Assembly: GCF_000379765.1 (NCBI RefSeq)
Contig: NZ_KB903454.1
Span: 372,001 to 436,000 of the forward strand
Length of the DNA: 64,000 nt
Origin: Flexithrix dorotheae DSM 6795
GTDB lineage: Bacteria > Bacteroidota > Bacteroidia > Cytophagales > Flammeovirgaceae
Direction: 5' to 3'
This document shows positions 37,601 to 46,813 of this stretch, piece by piece. The notes under the pieces were generated by a model. That model did not search any database. It saw only the letters and a program-made list of their open reading frames with translations, and was not told the DNA's origin. Position numbers and translations under genes: made by a program. Each line of letters begins with the position of its first letter. Positions within the stretch are counted from its first letter, which is position 1.

Positions 37601-39197
37601 ATTAGCCTTTGATACTGCAAGAGTGTATTTAAATATTACCACATGCCCTGATACGGTTTGCAAAGCTCCATCACTGGAGGACGATTATTTCGTTTACATT
37701 GCCTGTGATACCACATTCGATGGGATTGCAGCAACCAATGATGTAATGCCTAATAACTGTGACAGCCTGATTTTCGAATTAGTTGGTGACAAAACCACAT
37801 TAAATGGTTCAATTAATTTCAGAACAGATGGAAGTTTTACCTATACCTTAAATGATACCTCCTATACCGGAGTGGAAACCTTCCAGTATAGAGCAGTTTG
37901 TTTCAGCTGTGAGGGAACTACTTCCGCATATGATACGGCCACTATAAGTATTGAAATACAAAAATGTCCTGATATGCCGCAATGTTATCCTCCTGAATTA
38001 ATGGATGATGAATTAAGCTATCAAAACTGTACTTCAACCTTCCTTGGAGATGTAAGTATCAATGATATTTTCCCTGATTCCTGCAATATGCCTATTTTCC
38101 AATTGGTAGAGGGAATGGCCGCCAACCATGGTGATTTCCAACTCCAGGAGGATGGCAAGTTTGTATATACGCTTTACGATTCCACATTTGTGGGAACAGA
38201 TAGTATTCAGTATGTAGGGGTTTGTATGGGATGTGAAGCCTTCTCTGCGTCATTTGATACTGCATGGGTAAAATTCACCATTACAGAATGTGTGGTTCCT
38301 CCATGTCCTAAACCTGAACTTGGAGATGACAGCTTTAAATATGACTGTGAGAATGGATTGACTGGTAATGCATTAGAAAATGATATTTTACCTCCAACCT
38401 GTAAGGATCCTAAGTTCTTTTTAATTGAAAATAGCAGACCACTTTATGGGGAAATTACCTTTAATGAAAATGGTACATTTAAGTACCTGTTGACCGATCT
38501 TAGTTTTAAAGGAATAGATTCTTTACAGTACTATGTAGTTTGTGAAGGATGTACAGAAACAGGTACAGTATATGACACGGCCTCCATATATATTGATATT
38601 TGTTGTGATAAACCAGTAGCTGAAAATGATGCTTATGATTCTGAAGGATGTGAATCTATTGAATTCTCCGAAAGCGTTGCAGCCAATGATTCACTGACAG
38701 AATTCTACAGATATGCAGTACTGGACAATGGAGAAACTAAACTGGGGGGAACCGTTGATATGGACAAAGAAGGATTCTTTACCTATACCCCACCTGTGGG
38801 TCAGGGAGGTACGGATGAATTCATGTACACCGTTTGTAGCGATGACTGTAATATTTGTGATACAGCCACCGTCACCATTACCAGGGCTCCGATTAAGGTT
38901 TATGAATTAGTAACCCCGGACGATTCTGGCCAAAACGACATTTGGTACATTGATAATATTTCCTGCTACCCTAATAATGTGGTTAAAATATTTAACAGAT
39001 GGGGTAACCTGGTTTTTGAGAAAAATGGCTATAAAAATGATGTGGTCAATTCTTGGTATGGTCAGGTTAATAAAAATACCGGAATTAGTGTGAAGGATAA
39101 AGTTCCGGATGGTACCTATTTCTACATCATCGATCTAGGGGATGGAAGTGATACAATCAGTGGGTATGTGGAAATAAGAGGAACAACAACAGATTAA
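34695..39197 (+). CDS. Secreted repeat protein with type IX (type-B) sorting domain
   Basis: Exported surface protein of 1500 residues with a signal peptide ending FPAIGQ. An FG-GAP/VCBS propeller follows (about residues 40-440), with at least six Asp-rich calcium loops such as DFDNDGDLDLF and DIDNDGDIDIF. Next come an ASPIC/UnbV-like domain (ALGATVKLKDCCGK to HFGLPDG) and a cadherin-like domain (about 575-665, DNDSDPNNDP to FTYKISD). Seven Cys-bearing repeats of about 105 residues follow (about 670-1400), most with a GVCxxCE motif. The C-terminal ~85 residues (LVTPDDSGQNDIWYIDNI, then KIFNRWGNLVFE, DGTYFYII) are a CHU_C-type type-B sorting domain. The downstream PorP/SprF gene fits SprB-like export. 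Likely an adhesin or matrix protein; ligand unknown. Confidence 0.93.
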   Translation: MNKLIQISLFNLAICFLFVFPAIGQNTFTEKAANYKINLNGEKDGGLSFGFLNGDQHLDLIVNTFQDDVNHRTRVYFYNPSTKSFDDVTAAKCKGCIAPGLPGSSVLERSMVIADFNNDGANDFVRNSAERLEVYLNNGSANGFTFGKGSNQEPNFVLFTTDLTDPTDTLFRIPGGMNTEGIGVLDFDNDGDLDLFIENHNWGMEIYRNKGFASGEFEYVSPQSIGLPVGALNAGDGDYASVTDFNDDGYVDIIARKNEYIEYDFAVNNPENPGNFINALDIQDADNDNKGSVSLYDFDNDGDFDLIWTAADSTIIYQREKFGFTPLPQSITGISPTIGNQIDGLACGDIDNDGDIDIFLADDQGESFLFINQINDPVLGSNSGQPMQFVQDNRGINLNGDGEGCVFVDFDQDGDLDLYVNMNGKANQYWENDLNNATWANGTSGNTISKSDDYLFVKILEDRDENANHLGTQRLALGATVKLKDCCGKVISGVREVNGGNGHGTQDPSIVHFGLPDGPLTDYIVEVRYPAYLKNGKYERDTVEFKVIPSELPNHLLVVRAIDETDETLFCNKPPVAVNDTLTGFINTDIIGNVLDNDSDPNNDPIVVDTIPVIAPEHGTLELNSDGSFAYTPDSTFTGEDQFTYKISDPCGVSDEAIVFLTILPCKVIDCTAPIANEDVYVLPGCTESFQGSVFANDTTFDCSGKRSFELLTVPDSTFGKFDFTTFASNGLFTFEPDSNYFGTFEFSYKLCTKSAQCGDLCDSTTVKITVEECITCLPPALGTDFFSFHSCPDTFKVNFAVNDTLPANCDQLVYNLVQDGKFGKSTLNQDGILEYVLDNPGYVGMDTLVYAGVCIDCESEPTAIDTTTIVFEFTECEDCENDKPQLADHQLEYDNCSPVITGNLAENAVISPNCDSLIFSADNLIKPVNGKVVIKEDGKFTYTLNDPNFVGVDTFSYIGVCAGCEATPLAFDTARVYLNITTCPDTVCKAPSLEDDYFVYIACDTTFDGIAATNDVMPNNCDSLIFELVGDKTTLNGSINFRTDGSFTYTLNDTSYTGVETFQYRAVCFSCEGTTSAYDTATISIEIQKCPDMPQCYPPELMDDELSYQNCTSTFLGDVSINDIFPDSCNMPIFQLVEGMAANHGDFQLQEDGKFVYTLYDSTFVGTDSIQYVGVCMGCEAFSASFDTAWVKFTITECVVPPCPKPELGDDSFKYDCENGLTGNALENDILPPTCKDPKFFLIENSRPLYGEITFNENGTFKYLLTDLSFKGIDSLQYYVVCEGCTETGTVYDTASIYIDICCDKPVAENDAYDSEGCESIEFSESVAANDSLTEFYRYAVLDNGETKLGGTVDMDKEGFFTYTPPVGQGGTDEFMYTVCSDDCNICDTATVTITRAPIKVYELVTPDDSGQNDIWYIDNISCYPNNVVKIFNRWGNLVFEKNGYKNDVVNSWYGQVNKNTGISVKDKVPDGTYFYIIDLGDGSDTISGYVEIRGTTTD

Positions 39198-39207
39198 ATA
39201 AACTTCA

Positions 39208-39273
39208 TTCACAAAACTGGTTTTCAGATTGAAAATCAGTTTTGTGAACCAAAAATAGCTGGTAAAAACCAGC
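39208..39273 (+). promoter_or_regulatory. Two tandem intercistronic hairpins
   Basis: TTCACAAAACTG (39208-39219) pairs with CAGTTTTGTGAA (39237-39248), and the interior extends the stem to about 19 bp with one G-U pair. A second hairpin GCTGG/CCAGC (39258-39262 with 39269-39273) follows. Neither has a T-tail. They lie between the cargo gene and porP/sprF and could be RNA-processing or stability elements, or a partial transcription barrier. Confidence 0.6.
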
Positions 39274-39433
39274 ATGGATCATGGACTTATTAGTCCAAAA
39301 TCCTTTACCAACAAAATGGTACTTCACCCAAAAGAGGATTTAGTACCTAACAAAAAACAGAAGACTGGAAAATCCAATAATAAGCCAGCCTTTTGTTTAC
39401 TGAAACTATTATAACTTACAAAAAGAAGATAAA

Positions 39434-40351
39434 ATGAACTATCAAATCATTCAAAAGATCTTTGTGATTGTTATGGTATTGTTTAGTGCTACCAGCTATG
39501 GCCAACAAGACCCAATTTACACACAATATATGTTTAATGGAATGGCCATAAATCCTGCATATGCAGGCAGTCATGAATCCATTAGTTTATCTGCCTTATC
39601 CAGAATCCAGTGGACTAATACCGGAAGTGGAAAGCCATTTACCTCTACATTTTCTGGTCATGCTCCAATTCAACACAACCTTGCTGTTGGGCTTTCTTTT
39701 GTGAATGATCATATTGGGGTGACTGACCGAAATATGTTGATGGGAGCCCTCGCTTATAAAATCCCGGTTGGTTTGGGTAAACTATCATTTGGTTTGCAAG
39801 CCGGATTATCCACCTACAAAGCTGGAACTTTGTTGGCAAAAGATCCTAATGATCCTTTAAATCAGCAAATCGATCCTACAGCACGACCAGAATTTGGAGC
39901 AGGAGTTTATTATTACACTGACAAATTCTTCCTTGGATTGTCTGCTCCTAATTTAATGGACCAACAATTTGGAGAAAGTGATGCAGAATCTTATATTAAA
40001 TTACAAAAACATTATTTTGCATATAGTGGCTATGTATTTACTTTTTCTGAAACTTTAAAATTCAGGCCAAATGTTTTGGTAAAATATGTGGAGGGAGCCC
40101 CAATCCAAATGGATTTGAATGCCAGCTTTTTGTTTAATGAAACCCTGTGGCTGGGAGCATCCTACAGATCATTAGATGCGGTAAGTATTATAGCCGAAAT
40201 ACAATTGAAAAATCCAATGATTCGAATTGGCTATGCTTATGATTTTGCCACCACTGACTTAATGAAAGAACAGTATGGAACACATGAAATCGTGTTAAAT
40301 TATAGGTTTGGAATCAATAAGAATGTAATTTTAACTCCACGTTACTTCTAA
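39434..40351 (+). CDS. PorP/SprF-family type IX secretion outer-membrane protein
   Basis: Outer-membrane beta-barrel of 305 residues in the PorP/SprF family. The signal peptide ends ATSYGQ, followed by the family signature QDPIYTQYMFNGMAINPAYAGSHE, then alternating amphipathic strands ending YRFGINKNVILTPRYF. SprF of Flavobacterium johnsoniae is required for export of the type-B cargo SprB, encoded directly upstream; this gene has the same position relative to the type-B cargo here. It should therefore help translocate or anchor the 1500-residue protein. The next gene starts 5 bp after its stop, so the two are co-transcribed. Confidence 0.94.
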   Translation: MNYQIIQKIFVIVMVLFSATSYGQQDPIYTQYMFNGMAINPAYAGSHESISLSALSRIQWTNTGSGKPFTSTFSGHAPIQHNLAVGLSFVNDHIGVTDRNMLMGALAYKIPVGLGKLSFGLQAGLSTYKAGTLLAKDPNDPLNQQIDPTARPEFGAGVYYYTDKFFLGLSAPNLMDQQFGESDAESYIKLQKHYFAYSGYVFTFSETLKFRPNVLVKYVEGAPIQMDLNASFLFNETLWLGASYRSLDAVSIIAEIQLKNPMIRIGYAYDFATTDLMKEQYGTHEIVLNYRFGINKNVILTPRYF

Positions 40352-40356
40352 TAACC

Positions 40357-43300
40357 ATGACTAAGAATTTTACTTTTTTAACTTTTGTACTGCTGGTTTT
40401 CATTTTCCCAAAATTACAGGCTCAGGAAAAAACTAAATTTCTGAAATTAGCAGATCAAAATTATGAAGTAGATTCTTTTAAACTTGCCGCAAAATATTAT
40501 AAGAAACATTTAAAGAAAGTAAAAAATGATTCCCTGGTTTTAGAAAAACTGGGGAATTCTTATTATCAGAGTTTTGCTCAATACTTAGGAAACAGGGATT
40601 TTTCCAATGCCCAGCTTTATTTCAAAAAGTATGTAAAAACCCTTAAGCAACATAATGCACTGACTTACGAAAAAGTTAAGCAGGATTATTACAACCTCAC
40701 CAATGGGTTTTTATCTGTAAAAAACTACCCCAAATCACTACGGATTTACGAAAAGGAAATGATGCCTTTGGTAAAAGAAAGTGGAAATAAAGAAGATACA
40801 ATTACCCTGCTGAGGGAAATGGGATTATATTTTGTTGATCTTGGGAATTATTCAAAAGCAAAAAAATATTTAAACAGGATTTACCCTGACCGCGATAGCA
40901 TTTATAAAAGCGCAAACACCCTACTTTGCCAGGGAAGTGGAAAGGAGGAAAATAGTTCCAGTTTCATCAATATGGACAAACTGGATGCAGCAAGAATGTA
41001 CAGGTTTTTGTATAAGTATGAAAAAGATTCCACACAAGACCAACTTTTCAACTTGCTGATTGCCAGGTCTTATTGGGAAAGCGGAGCATTATTTAAAGGA
41101 GCCTCCCTTTTTTGGTATGATAAAATCATTTCCGATAAAGATGTTGAGAACATTCAAAAGAAAACCCAGATTTTTGTAGAGCAGGATTATTGCCAGTCGT
41201 GGAGGGCCAATCCAAATGCTACTTTTTCTTTAGAAGAGGAAAAGAAAAATCTGGACATTATTCGGTATGCTGAGTTAAACCTGAACCAAACAGGAAAATA
41301 CCTGGAGGCAAAAGCACTCCTGAAAAAAGTTATTTGGGATGATCAGCTTGATCCCAATGCCCCGGAAATTGATCTTTTTGACAATGTAATTGTGGTGAAC
41401 CCGGTTGGAACCGAATCCATTAATTTAAGTGGATCAGAATTTGGCCCGACAATTTACAAAAACGATACACTTTTATTTGCCTCTGATAGAAATACGGCTA
41501 ACCCGGTTACTTATAACCTGGCCGATGAGGACAGAAGACCATACGATATTCTTATGTACTCATTGATGGATAAGGATAAAAAAGGAATCCTATCCATAGC
41601 CCCTCAAACAGAAAAAAATGACCTGGATACAGCTTCATTATCCAACTCCACTGATGGAATAGAAACCCTGCCAAAATTTTTTCAAACAGAACGAAATGTT
41701 TCTTATAATGAGGGAGCTATTGCCTTTTTTCCCAACAACTGGAATAAAGCCATATTTACAGGAAACTATTACGCAGATAAAAAACATTTAAACAAAAGAG
41801 ACAAACTTAGTAAAGCCAAACTCAATCCTTTAAAACTATTTATTGCGGAAAGGCCTGATGATACCACTTCATGGGAAATTGTCAATCAGGTAGCATTTTC
41901 GGGAGAAATGGCTTATTTACTTAATGATGAGAAAGTTAATGTGGGTCACCCTACTCTGGTTCAGGCAAATGGAAAAACCCTGATGTATTTCTCCTCGGAT
42001 GTCAACCACAATAATTCAGATATCTACTTTTCACATTTTGATGAAGAATCAGGAAAGTTTGGTGACATTAAACACCTGCCGGCTGTGGTAAACACCATAG
42101 GAAATGAGGTTTTTCCTTTTGTACATAAAGATAACAACGAAAACCTGACCCTGTACTTTTCCTCCAACCGACAGGGAGGAATGGGCGGTTTGGATATTTA
42201 TGAAATACAATTGGATGACAACGGAATGCCAATTGGCGAACTGAAAAACCTCAAAAACCCGGACAGTCAAATCAATTCTCTTAATTCTGTTGGGGATGAC
42301 TTCGCCTTAGTAATGAATGAAATGGGGAGTGGTGGTTATTTCTCTTCAGACAGAAAAAATGATCAGGATGATATTTATAAATTCAGAATCTACAAAATGG
42401 AAATTGTAGTAATGGACAAGGATAAAGATCAGCCAATTAGTAAAGCTAACTTAAGCTTTTCCGGAACCAATGTTCCTTTCCACAACACGGATTCTACTGA
42501 TCAGGAGGGTTTTCTGAATGTAAAGCAATTTCCTTTAAATGATTACATCGATTTTCATGCCACTGCCTTTGGCTACAGGCCCGGTAGATTAGGGGTTTAT
42601 ACTGCAGAAGATTCAATTCCTCTAAATGGCATAATCCGGGATACAATCTGGCTGGAAAAAGTACCGGCCAAGGTTATTGTTCTGGCCAATATTGAAAGCG
42701 AACAACAAGTATTTATTGAATTGACCAAATCATTTGATGGTACTACCCAAAATGGCTTAAAGGTGCATCTGGAACCCCATGTCCTTTATGAACTCATTGA
42801 TGAAAACGGCAGTAACAGACTGATCAATACCGAAAGTGAAACACCCTACTCTACCGCTATTCCTATTGGCAGTTTTTTCGAAATAAAGGATTTCGACCAG
42901 GAGCAAAAAATCAAGGCCTTCAATGACAGTCTTAACCACCATGGGATTATTATTGAGAAACAAACCATTATCAAAAATATTCGGTATATCACTGGGAGAA
43001 ATACATTTATTAGTAAAGATGGAAAAGTAGACCCGCAAGTGGAATTACAAAAAGTAACTGACTTAATGGAGGATTATGCACACCTCACGGTAAAAATCAG
43101 TTCTCACACCGATAAATGTCCTTATTCCAATTTCACTGAAGATAAAAATAACAACTACCGGTTATCAGAAAGGAGAAACCAGGCCGCCAAGGATTTTCTT
43201 TTAAAACAGGAAATTAAAAATGAAAGAATTATTACCTGTGCTTTTGGTCAAGAGTTTCCTGTTCACAATATCTATCCTACGGAGCCAGAAGGTTTTAAAC

Positions 43301-43518
43301 TAAGGCCCAGAGACAGGAAGGTGAATCAAAAAAGAGGGACGCCCTGCAAAAACATGTACAACAGAAGAACAGAATTTAAATTTATTTATCCAAATCGTGC
43401 TAACTTTGGGGAAGATTGTGATTGTGACAAAAGTATTATTTACAGTATTGATGGTTCCAGAATTGAACCAGACTTTATTCCCGAAAAAGAAGGACCAGAA
43501 AAATTAGGCAAACTTTAA
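40357..43518 (+). CDS. PorE-like TPR / PD40 / OmpA-family protein, copy 1
   Basis: Exported protein of 1053 residues; the signal peptide ends FPKLQAQ. N-terminal TPR-like helices (about residues 25-330) precede a PD40/WD40-like propeller (about 360-680), with repeats such as FASDRNTAN and LYFSSNRQGGMGGLDIYEI. A CarboxypepD_reg-like beta domain (about 690-770) and an OmpA-like peptidoglycan-binding domain follow (ISSHTDKCPYSN to NRRTEFKFIY, about 890-1020). This order is that of PorE, the type IX component linking the secretion ring to peptidoglycan, although this protein is longer. It is clearly a paralogue of the next gene (same domain order and many shared motifs). It forms an operon with porP/sprF. 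Confidence 0.9.
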   Translation: MTKNFTFLTFVLLVFIFPKLQAQEKTKFLKLADQNYEVDSFKLAAKYYKKHLKKVKNDSLVLEKLGNSYYQSFAQYLGNRDFSNAQLYFKKYVKTLKQHNALTYEKVKQDYYNLTNGFLSVKNYPKSLRIYEKEMMPLVKESGNKEDTITLLREMGLYFVDLGNYSKAKKYLNRIYPDRDSIYKSANTLLCQGSGKEENSSSFINMDKLDAARMYRFLYKYEKDSTQDQLFNLLIARSYWESGALFKGASLFWYDKIISDKDVENIQKKTQIFVEQDYCQSWRANPNATFSLEEEKKNLDIIRYAELNLNQTGKYLEAKALLKKVIWDDQLDPNAPEIDLFDNVIVVNPVGTESINLSGSEFGPTIYKNDTLLFASDRNTANPVTYNLADEDRRPYDILMYSLMDKDKKGILSIAPQTEKNDLDTASLSNSTDGIETLPKFFQTERNVSYNEGAIAFFPNNWNKAIFTGNYYADKKHLNKRDKLSKAKLNPLKLFIAERPDDTTSWEIVNQVAFSGEMAYLLNDEKVNVGHPTLVQANGKTLMYFSSDVNHNNSDIYFSHFDEESGKFGDIKHLPAVVNTIGNEVFPFVHKDNNENLTLYFSSNRQGGMGGLDIYEIQLDDNGMPIGELKNLKNPDSQINSLNSVGDDFALVMNEMGSGGYFSSDRKNDQDDIYKFRIYKMEIVVMDKDKDQPISKANLSFSGTNVPFHNTDSTDQEGFLNVKQFPLNDYIDFHATAFGYRPGRLGVYTAEDSIPLNGIIRDTIWLEKVPAKVIVLANIESEQQVFIELTKSFDGTTQNGLKVHLEPHVLYELIDENGSNRLINTESETPYSTAIPIGSFFEIKDFDQEQKIKAFNDSLNHHGIIIEKQTIIKNIRYITGRNTFISKDGKVDPQVELQKVTDLMEDYAHLTVKISSHTDKCPYSNFTEDKNNNYRLSERRNQAAKDFLLKQEIKNERIITCAFGQEFPVHNIYPTEPEGFKLRPRDRKVNQKRGTPCKNMYNRRTEFKFIYPNRANFGEDCDCDKSIIYSIDGSRIEPDFIPEKEGPEKLGKL

Positions 43519-43523
43519 AGACT

Positions 43524-43555
43524 GGCTCACAGAGAAAATATTTTCTCCTCCAGCC
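43524..43555 (+). promoter_or_regulatory. Intercistronic hairpin between the PorE-like paralogues
   Basis: The 65-bp gap contains the perfect 16-bp palindrome GAGAAAATATTTTCTC (43532-43547), extended by GGCT (43524-43527) and AGCC (43552-43555). There is no terminal T-run. Likely an RNA stability or processing element within the operon. Confidence 0.55.
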
Positions 43556-43583
43556 TGACTAACAAAACTCAAAAATAATAGGA

Positions 43584-46500
43584 ATGAATAAACTCCAATT
43601 CTTAATTTTATTAATCAGCATAAACTTCGGATTTTCTCACTTTACCATTGCACAGGATTCAAACGGAGCAATTGCTTTGGCAGATAGTGCTTTAAAAATG
43701 GGAGAATTTAAAGTAGCACTTAAAAATTACGAAAAAGCTTATAGTAAGAATAAGAAGGACGAAAATACGGCAAATAAACTGGCTGAAGGTTATCTGGCTT
43801 ATTCCCATGAATTATCGAAGCAGGAAAATTATGAACCTGCTCTAATTTATTATCAAAAGTTTTTAAAAACCAGAAAGAAATTCAATCCCGTTCCAGCTGG
43901 AGAATATATTGAAGGCTATATTTCTTTTGCCGATGGTTACCTCTATCGCAACAGAGACTACCAAAAAGCAGCCAGGCTGTATAAAAAAATCCTTAAAATG
44001 GAGAAAAAAGCAGGCTTGACTGCTCACACCCATTTGGTGACACAAAAACTGGCAGAATGTTTTGTAGAGCTTAACAATTTCTCCACTGCAAAAAAATATT
44101 ATGCCCGGATTTACGGAAAGCATAGAAATCTGAATGAAGTCGCTGATAGTATGTATTGTCAGGCCAAAGACTACGAATCAGCCGCAAGATTATACAGAAC
44201 CCTCCGGGATAATCTAAAGATAAAGGACCCTTACGATATTCAAATAGCGCGATCCTACTGGGGAAACAGGGATATGGCAAAAGCCCTGGAATGGTATAGT
44301 AAATTCCTGAGTGAAAAGGATATTCGAAAACTGGATTCAGTCATTACCATTAATGCCAATTTTGATGGATGCGAACAAAACCTGGAATCCAAATATGGCA
44401 TGTACCTCACTGATAATAATAAAGTGGAAGATATTGATGTTTTTCGGTATGCCCAGGTATTATTGAACCTAAGTGGAAAGTATTATGGAGCAAGGAGCCT
44501 GCTTGACAAATTTACCATAGTGGTGGAGGAAGATCCTAATGCACCTAAGAGCGCCTTTTTACAGAACAAGACCTTTTTATTAAACAAACTGAATACACAA
44601 TCCATCAACTCTGATGATTCTGAATTCGGACCTGTTATCTATAAGGATAACCACCTGATCTTTGTTTCCGACAGAAATAATGACGGGACAAAAACTAAAA
44701 CACTGAATGGAGAGGAAAGGTCAACCCTGGATTTATATGTTTCTGAACTCAACAGAAAGGATTTATTAGGATTTCACCTGCCTGAAAATAATGAAAATAT
44801 CCTCTCGAACCTGAAAGATACCATTAAAACCCTCCCATCCAGATTTATTAATGTTAGCAGGGATCTAAATTATAATGAAGGAAGTATGGCCTTTTTCCCC
44901 GGTTCCTGGAATAAACTGGTTTTTACCGGGAATACTTTCAGTAATCAACAAAACTTTAAAGAGACAAAAGGTTTTGAGAAAGTAAAAATCAATACGCTTA
45001 AACTTTTTGTGGCAGAACGGGAAAGCGACACGGTGGCCTGGAACATCAATCAAATAAAATTTACCGGTCCAGAGGCCCATATTTTTAACGATGAGAAGTA
45101 CTCTATTGGTCATCCTACCCTATCTCATAACGGTACCAGACTTTATTTTTCTTCAGATGCACCAATTCCTTCCAGCTTTGGTAATTCAGATATATACTAT
45201 AGTGATTACAATCCTGAAAGTAAAGAATGGGAGGCACCGGTAAATTTGGGAAAAAACATTAATACCAGTGGCAATGAAGTATTTCCATTTTACCACTTGG
45301 ATAAAGACAGTGTAGCCACTTTATATTATTCCAGTAATGTGCCAGGAGGGTTTGGAGGTTTGGATATCTACAAATCGGTTATCAGCAATAATAATGTATT
45401 TGCAGAACCTGTAAATATGGGAGATGAAACAGACTCCATAAATTCCATCAACTCTCCAAGGGATGATTTTGCATTAATCCTCAATGAAAATGGTTCATGC
45501 GGATATTTTTCATCAGACAGAGGTGATTCCACAAAAATTGATGATGACATCTATAAATTCAGGATAATGAAAATTGAAGTTTACGTGTTTGATGAAGACA
45601 GTAAACTACCTATTCCAACAGCCAAAGTTAGCCTGTTCCAAGATGGAGCTATGCCCATTGGAGTGCCTTTGAAAGTAGATCAGGAGGGAAAAGCTTCCTA
45701 CGACAAATTTGCCCTCAACCAAAAATTTAATGCATTTGCCGGTGCTCCGGGTTACAGACCCGGGAGAAAAGGCTTCTCTTCTGATCTTGATTCAATTCCC
45801 GAAAATGGAGTAATCAGAATTGATATTTACCTGGATAGAAGCCCGAATGTGGAATTAATTATTCTGGCTAATGTAAAAGGAGAACAACAGGTATTTTTCA
45901 ATTTCGATAAAGATGTAAATGAATTAAACGAGCAAAATATTCTGCAACAGGATAAACTATATGAATTGTTCTTCACTAATGGAATCAACTATTTAGGGAA
46001 CACCGAACTTAGCGGTTCAAATGTTCAGATTTTTGATCAATCTGATCCTTTTGAAATTAAAAACCTGGAAGACTCTGTGGTGCAGGCCAACTTAAAAAGC
46101 CTGTTGGAATTCAATGGGATAATTGTAAAGAATATCACTTTAATCCGAAATATTCGATACAATTTCGCTACAAACGAGTTCAATAAAAAAGATGGAGCGA
46201 AAGTGATTCCAGAAAAGGAATTTACCAAAGTAGCAGAAGTATTATACAAATACCCACACCTGGACCTGAAGTTAAGTTCTCATACTGACAGGTGTCCTTT
46301 GGATGGCAATTATGACAATAAAGCGCTTTCGGGCAGAAGAAACCAGGCAGCTGTAACCTATATTTTGGATACACTCGCTAATTTCCAAATTGCTGAAAAC
46401 AGAATAAAGCAATGTGCCTACACCTATGAATATCCGGTGGATGAGCACTATGGGCCTGATGGTTGCCGAAATGACTATAACAGAAGAACAGAATTTAAAT

Positions 46501-46622
46501 TGGTTTATAAAGGAAGGGAAGGATATGTGCTGGATTGTATTTGTGATCCTTCTATGCTGGAATATTCCGGAAAGCCAACTCAAAAAAGAAAAAGATTACC
46601 CAAAAATTTAGGAGGAAACTAA
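43584..46622 (+). CDS. PorE-like TPR / PD40 / OmpA-family protein, copy 2
   Basis: Exported protein of 1012 residues, signal peptide ending HFTIAQ. Its domains match those of the preceding gene in the same order: TPR-like helices, a PD40 propeller (FVSDRNNDG, LYYSSNVPGGFGGLDIYKS), a beta domain (VYVFDEDSKLPIPTAKVSL), then an OmpA-like domain (LSSHTDRCPLDGNY to NRRTEFKLVY). Shared blocks such as YNEGS/AxAFFPxxWNK and PGYRPGRxG show tandem duplication. Both copies keep the OmpA-type peptidoglycan contact region, so they may be alternative or stacked periplasmic anchors for the outer-membrane machinery. It ends with a strong terminator, which closes the type IX unit. Confidence 0.9.
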   Translation: MNKLQFLILLISINFGFSHFTIAQDSNGAIALADSALKMGEFKVALKNYEKAYSKNKKDENTANKLAEGYLAYSHELSKQENYEPALIYYQKFLKTRKKFNPVPAGEYIEGYISFADGYLYRNRDYQKAARLYKKILKMEKKAGLTAHTHLVTQKLAECFVELNNFSTAKKYYARIYGKHRNLNEVADSMYCQAKDYESAARLYRTLRDNLKIKDPYDIQIARSYWGNRDMAKALEWYSKFLSEKDIRKLDSVITINANFDGCEQNLESKYGMYLTDNNKVEDIDVFRYAQVLLNLSGKYYGARSLLDKFTIVVEEDPNAPKSAFLQNKTFLLNKLNTQSINSDDSEFGPVIYKDNHLIFVSDRNNDGTKTKTLNGEERSTLDLYVSELNRKDLLGFHLPENNENILSNLKDTIKTLPSRFINVSRDLNYNEGSMAFFPGSWNKLVFTGNTFSNQQNFKETKGFEKVKINTLKLFVAERESDTVAWNINQIKFTGPEAHIFNDEKYSIGHPTLSHNGTRLYFSSDAPIPSSFGNSDIYYSDYNPESKEWEAPVNLGKNINTSGNEVFPFYHLDKDSVATLYYSSNVPGGFGGLDIYKSVISNNNVFAEPVNMGDETDSINSINSPRDDFALILNENGSCGYFSSDRGDSTKIDDDIYKFRIMKIEVYVFDEDSKLPIPTAKVSLFQDGAMPIGVPLKVDQEGKASYDKFALNQKFNAFAGAPGYRPGRKGFSSDLDSIPENGVIRIDIYLDRSPNVELIILANVKGEQQVFFNFDKDVNELNEQNILQQDKLYELFFTNGINYLGNTELSGSNVQIFDQSDPFEIKNLEDSVVQANLKSLLEFNGIIVKNITLIRNIRYNFATNEFNKKDGAKVIPEKEFTKVAEVLYKYPHLDLKLSSHTDRCPLDGNYDNKALSGRRNQAAVTYILDTLANFQIAENRIKQCAYTYEYPVDEHYGPDGCRNDYNRRTEFKLVYKGREGYVLDCICDPSMLEYSGKPTQKRKRLPKNLGGN

Positions 46623-46640
46623 CGTCACTCCATTTGCCAG

Positions 46641-46675
46641 AAAAAAGGTCTGTTGAATTAACAGGCCTTTTTTTT
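46641..46675 (+). terminator. Terminator of the type IX operon
   Basis: AAAAAAGGTCTGTT pairs with AACAGGCCTTTTTTTT (46641-46675) with one G-U pair; a 5-base loop and eight T at the end. Confidence 0.92.
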
Positions 46676-46813
46676 AGCAATTAAATGAAGATTGATCGGA
46701 CATTTGGTCTTTAACCATTAATTTCGCCCCTTTGTGAAAAATATCTTTATGATACCGGCCTGACTTTGCATCAAGCAAACCGGGCTTTATCACCAATAAC
46801 AACAAACGAGCAA

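Noticed and set aside
39274-39414. 46-codon frame between the tandem hairpins and the porP/sprF gene
   Set aside because: Low-complexity Lys-rich translation without structure; starts within the hairpin region and lacks support.
44071-44280. Minus-strand frames in the type IX operon
   Set aside because: All lie antisense to long, motif-supported genes.
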